Source of the DNA: WVZL01 sp041862375
GTDB lineage: Bacteria > Acidobacteriota > Aminicenantia > Aminicenantales > Aminicenantaceae
DNA length: 8,425 nucleotides
Reading direction: 5' to 3'
NCBI GenBank assembly: GCA_041862375.1
Contig: JBGVTE010000028.1
Span: 1-8,425, forward strand
This document shows positions 7,549 through 8,425 of the stretch, in pieces (the stretch's first letter is position 1; each line of letters begins with the position of its first letter). The notes beneath the pieces were generated by a model. The model worked only from the letters and a program-made list of their open reading frames with translations, was not told where the DNA came from and made no database searches. The translations under genes were made by a program, and so were the position numbers.

Positions 7549-7887
7549 TTAATCGAAGGCGGGAAGAGGTTTCCACAGCTTTGAAAGGGCAGCATGAACG
7601 CTCAGCCATTGCTTTTTTTCGGCCTCGAGTTCTTTTTTTCCCGAGTCAGTTATGCGGTAATATTTTCGAAGTCTACCACCATCAGAGATTTTCCATTGGG
7701 ATGATATGAATCCATCTTTTTCGAGCCGATGCAGCACGGGATAGAGCATTCCGTCAGACCACTCGAGCTTACCGCCAGATATCCTTTTAACACTTTGAAT
7801 AATCTGATAGCCGTAATTCTCTCCGCTTAAAAGTATCGATAAAATAATCGGTCTTGTTGAAGCAGCCACCAAAGCTTTTGAAATCAT
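7549..7887 (-). CDS. PadR-family transcriptional repressor
   Basis: This 112-residue protein has the usual length of the small PadR subgroup linked to orphan permeases. The winged helix-turn-helix spans about residues 10-85: LSILLSGENYGYQI, then SDGMLYPVLHRLEKDGFI (recognition helix and start of the wing), then GRLRKYYRITDSGKKEL (end of the wing and following helix). A short C-terminal helix for dimerisation follows. The ATG at 7887 is supported by GAGGT on the minus strand (7891-7895). PadR proteins bind dyads near their own promoters and usually let go when bound to a ligand or under stress; here a matching palindrome lies at 7908-7928. It heads the unit that continues with permease 2, so it most likely represses itself and permease 2. 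The inducing signal cannot be read from the sequence. Confidence 0.93.
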   Translation of the reverse strand: MISKALVAASTRPIILSILLSGENYGYQIIQSVKRISGGKLEWSDGMLYPVLHRLEKDGFISSQWKISDGGRLRKYYRITDSGKKELEAEKKQWLSVHAALSKLWKPLPAFD

Positions 7888-7907
7888 TTTATACCTCGCA
7901 TGTTTAT

Positions 7908-7928
7908 ATACCTTGTAGTACTAGGTAT
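7908..7928. promoter_or_regulatory. Probable PadR operator overlapping the padR start point
   Basis: The 21-bp palindrome is ATACCT-N9-AGGTAT with a TAGTACT centre; 17 of 21 positions are symmetric or central. The form resembles known PadR boxes, which are AT-rich dyads with a TGTACTA-like middle. It overlaps the GC of the -12 element (7929-7930) by adjacency and covers the predicted start near 7917, so a bound dimer would block initiation. No similar palindrome is seen at the permease 1 promoter. Confidence 0.7.
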
Positions 7929-7944
7929 GCAAAAATTATGCCAT
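7927..7944 (-). promoter_or_regulatory. Sigma-54-type (-24/-12) promoter of the padR-permease 2 unit
   Basis: The minus strand reads ATGGCATAATTTTTGCAT, with GG at 7942-7941 and GC at 7930-7929 exactly 10 bases apart within TGGCA..TTGC. It is the same TGGCAT-N5-TTGCA form as the permease 1 promoter. The predicted start is near 7917, about 30 bases before the padR ATG. A sigma-70 reading (TTGCAT, 16 bases, TATATA at 7905-7910) is also possible. It would leave only about a 10-base leader, so it is less favoured. Confidence 0.78.
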
Positions 7945-7995
7945 GATTGAACTAAAGAGGAGATGAGGAAGTAAATAATCTTATGCCTGTTAAAA

Positions 7996-8035
7996 CTGTT
8001 CGCTAGAGCGACAACTATTGTTCAGATTTGAACAG
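7996..8035. promoter_or_regulatory. Pair of phased dyads, likely enhancer-binding sites for padR-permease 2
   Basis: TTGTTC-N6-GAACAG lies at 8018-8035. A second, slightly wider dyad, CTGTTC-N7-CGACAA, lies at 7996-8014. The centres are about 21 bp apart, as in the array before permease 1, and sit near -88 and -109 from the predicted start. The outermost half-sites also form a perfect 10-bp inverted repeat, AAAACTGTTC with GAACAGTTTT (7992-8001 and 8030-8039). The shared half-site and spacing argue for one common activator at both promoters. Confidence 0.7.
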
Positions 8036-8129
8036 TTTTATAAGAATTTCTTTTTTGACCCTGCTCCAAATTCCTCGCAATTTTCCCCAATTTCCATCCT
8101 CTGACAACCTGAAATGAGTGTATCACATT

Positions 8130-8204
8130 AGTAGCTATCAAGAGTTCATGCTGGACAATTTGAGGGGGAGGAGGGCGTTCAGCTTGGAAGGAGCTAATGA
8201 AGAT
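8130..8204 (-). pseudogene. Second, shorter IS91-family transposase scrap
   Basis: The minus strand gives ISSFQAERPPPPQIVQHELLIAT, which aligns with LTFMAERPPPPQSVRQKLLMAA of the remnant at 4196-4611. Nucleotide similarity is visible too (TTTGAGGGGGAGGAGGGCGT against TTTGAGGAGGGGGAGGCCGT). Only about 25 codons survive. The flanking unknown gene takes over above about 8205. The divergence from the other copy points to two separate insertions or an old duplication. Confidence 0.7.
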
Positions 8205-8425
8205 TTTTCAGAGAGAGTTTTGAATGAGTGATAATGAAAAAATCAATTTTTTCTTGATCTGGAACGTATTGATAAACATCTTCATCTGTAATCATCCAAC
8301 CTGGCTTTTGTTCAAATTTTCTATACTTATTAATCACATATTGGTAAGCCTTATCAAAATATTCATAAGGCTCATTTTAAATCGAAGTATTTCCGGGTAT
8401 CAGAAATATGGATAAAGTCTGCTTT
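8194..8425 (-). pseudogene. Unrecognised gene remnant running off the window edge
   Basis: The minus strand has a coding-like composition from the edge. One frame, ADFIHISDTRKYFDLK (8425-8375), runs into TGA. Shifting by one base lets it continue EPYEYFDKAYQYVINKYRKF, then PGWMITDEDVYQYV and DQEKIDFFIITHS, before a TAG at 8194-8196. The residues are charged and protein-like on both sides of the shift, which supports a real gene with a one-base frameshift near 8374 whose N-terminus lies outside the window. The end merges into the IS91-type scrap, so the last few codons may be foreign. I do not recognise the family. The forward-strand open frame over the same bases is an unlikely hydrophobic shadow. 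Confidence 0.45.

Noticed and set aside
1519..7887. A complete MacAB-TolC type efflux operon
   Set aside because: No ATP-binding cassette, membrane-fusion protein or outer-membrane channel gene is present; the permeases are orphans within this window.
7905..7932. Sigma-70 promoter TTGCAT-16-TATATA for padR
   Set aside because: It is possible, but the -35 is weak and the leader would be only about 10 bases, barely fitting the ribosome site. The sigma-54 reading at the same place matches the permease 1 promoter.
8103..8129. Possible shared terminal sequence with 4103-4129 (ACACTCA followed by TCAGGTT)
   Set aside because: The match is short and gapped, and it is in the opposite orientation relative to the two IS91-type scraps, so it is probably chance.
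8224..8415. Forward hydrophobic open frame of 63 codons
   Set aside because: It is antisense to a more protein-like minus-strand reading; the isoleucine- and phenylalanine-rich composition is what the complement of AT-rich coding sequence gives.

Overview
The window is an accessory-looking stretch of a moderate-GC bacterial chromosome. It contains two large paralogous orphan permeases of the MacB/FtsX type, one PadR-family repressor, and the wreckage of at least three insertion-sequence families. No ABC ATPase, ribosomal or other housekeeping gene is visible. PadR next to a permease with an N-terminal prefix domain recalls the Acidobacteriota 'duplicated orphan permease' gene clusters. The 'QKGYSFINI...GLAVG' style of N-terminus is also common in Aminicenantes-like lineages. 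The taxonomic placement is an inference and is not proven by the window.

Layout. At 1-160 there is unassigned sequence with a 9-bp-arm hairpin. At 161-1168 lies a nearly complete IS481-like element with matching terminal repeats; its transposase is split by a -1 frameshift. Its right end cuts into a minus-strand fragment of an IS1380-type transposase (1169-1486). At 1519-3873 (minus) is permease 1, preceded by a strong sigma-54-type promoter and three phased dyads. At 4070-4109 is a perfect 14-bp inverted repeat, and at 4196-4611 (minus) a degraded C-terminal piece of an IS91-family transposase. At 4614-4678 is half of a REP-like palindromic repeat. At 4708-7377 (minus) is permease 2, with a full REP-like hairpin (7390-7491) just upstream of its ribosome binding site. 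At 7549-7887 (minus) is the PadR gene, whose upstream region has a PadR-type palindrome, a second sigma-54-type promoter and two more dyads of the same kind. At 8130-8204 is a second scrap of the IS91-type transposase, followed to the window edge by the remains of an unrecognised gene on the minus strand.

The most interesting signal is regulatory. Both transcription units (permease 1, and padR plus permease 2) start from TGGCAT-N5-TTGCA elements, the -24/-12 signature of sigma-54. Upstream of each is an array of 18-19 bp dyads of the form yTGTyC-N6-GAACAr, spaced 21 bp apart, which is two helical turns. This looks like the binding array of one NtrC-type enhancer-binding activator not encoded in the window. 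The padR promoter additionally carries a palindrome (ATACCT-N9-AGGTAT) that overlaps the -12 element and start point. The padR-permease 2 unit would therefore be activated by the enhancer-binding protein and repressed by PadR, while permease 1 has only the activator. Together they form a small two-locus regulon of envelope permeases; the substrate cannot be read from the sequence.
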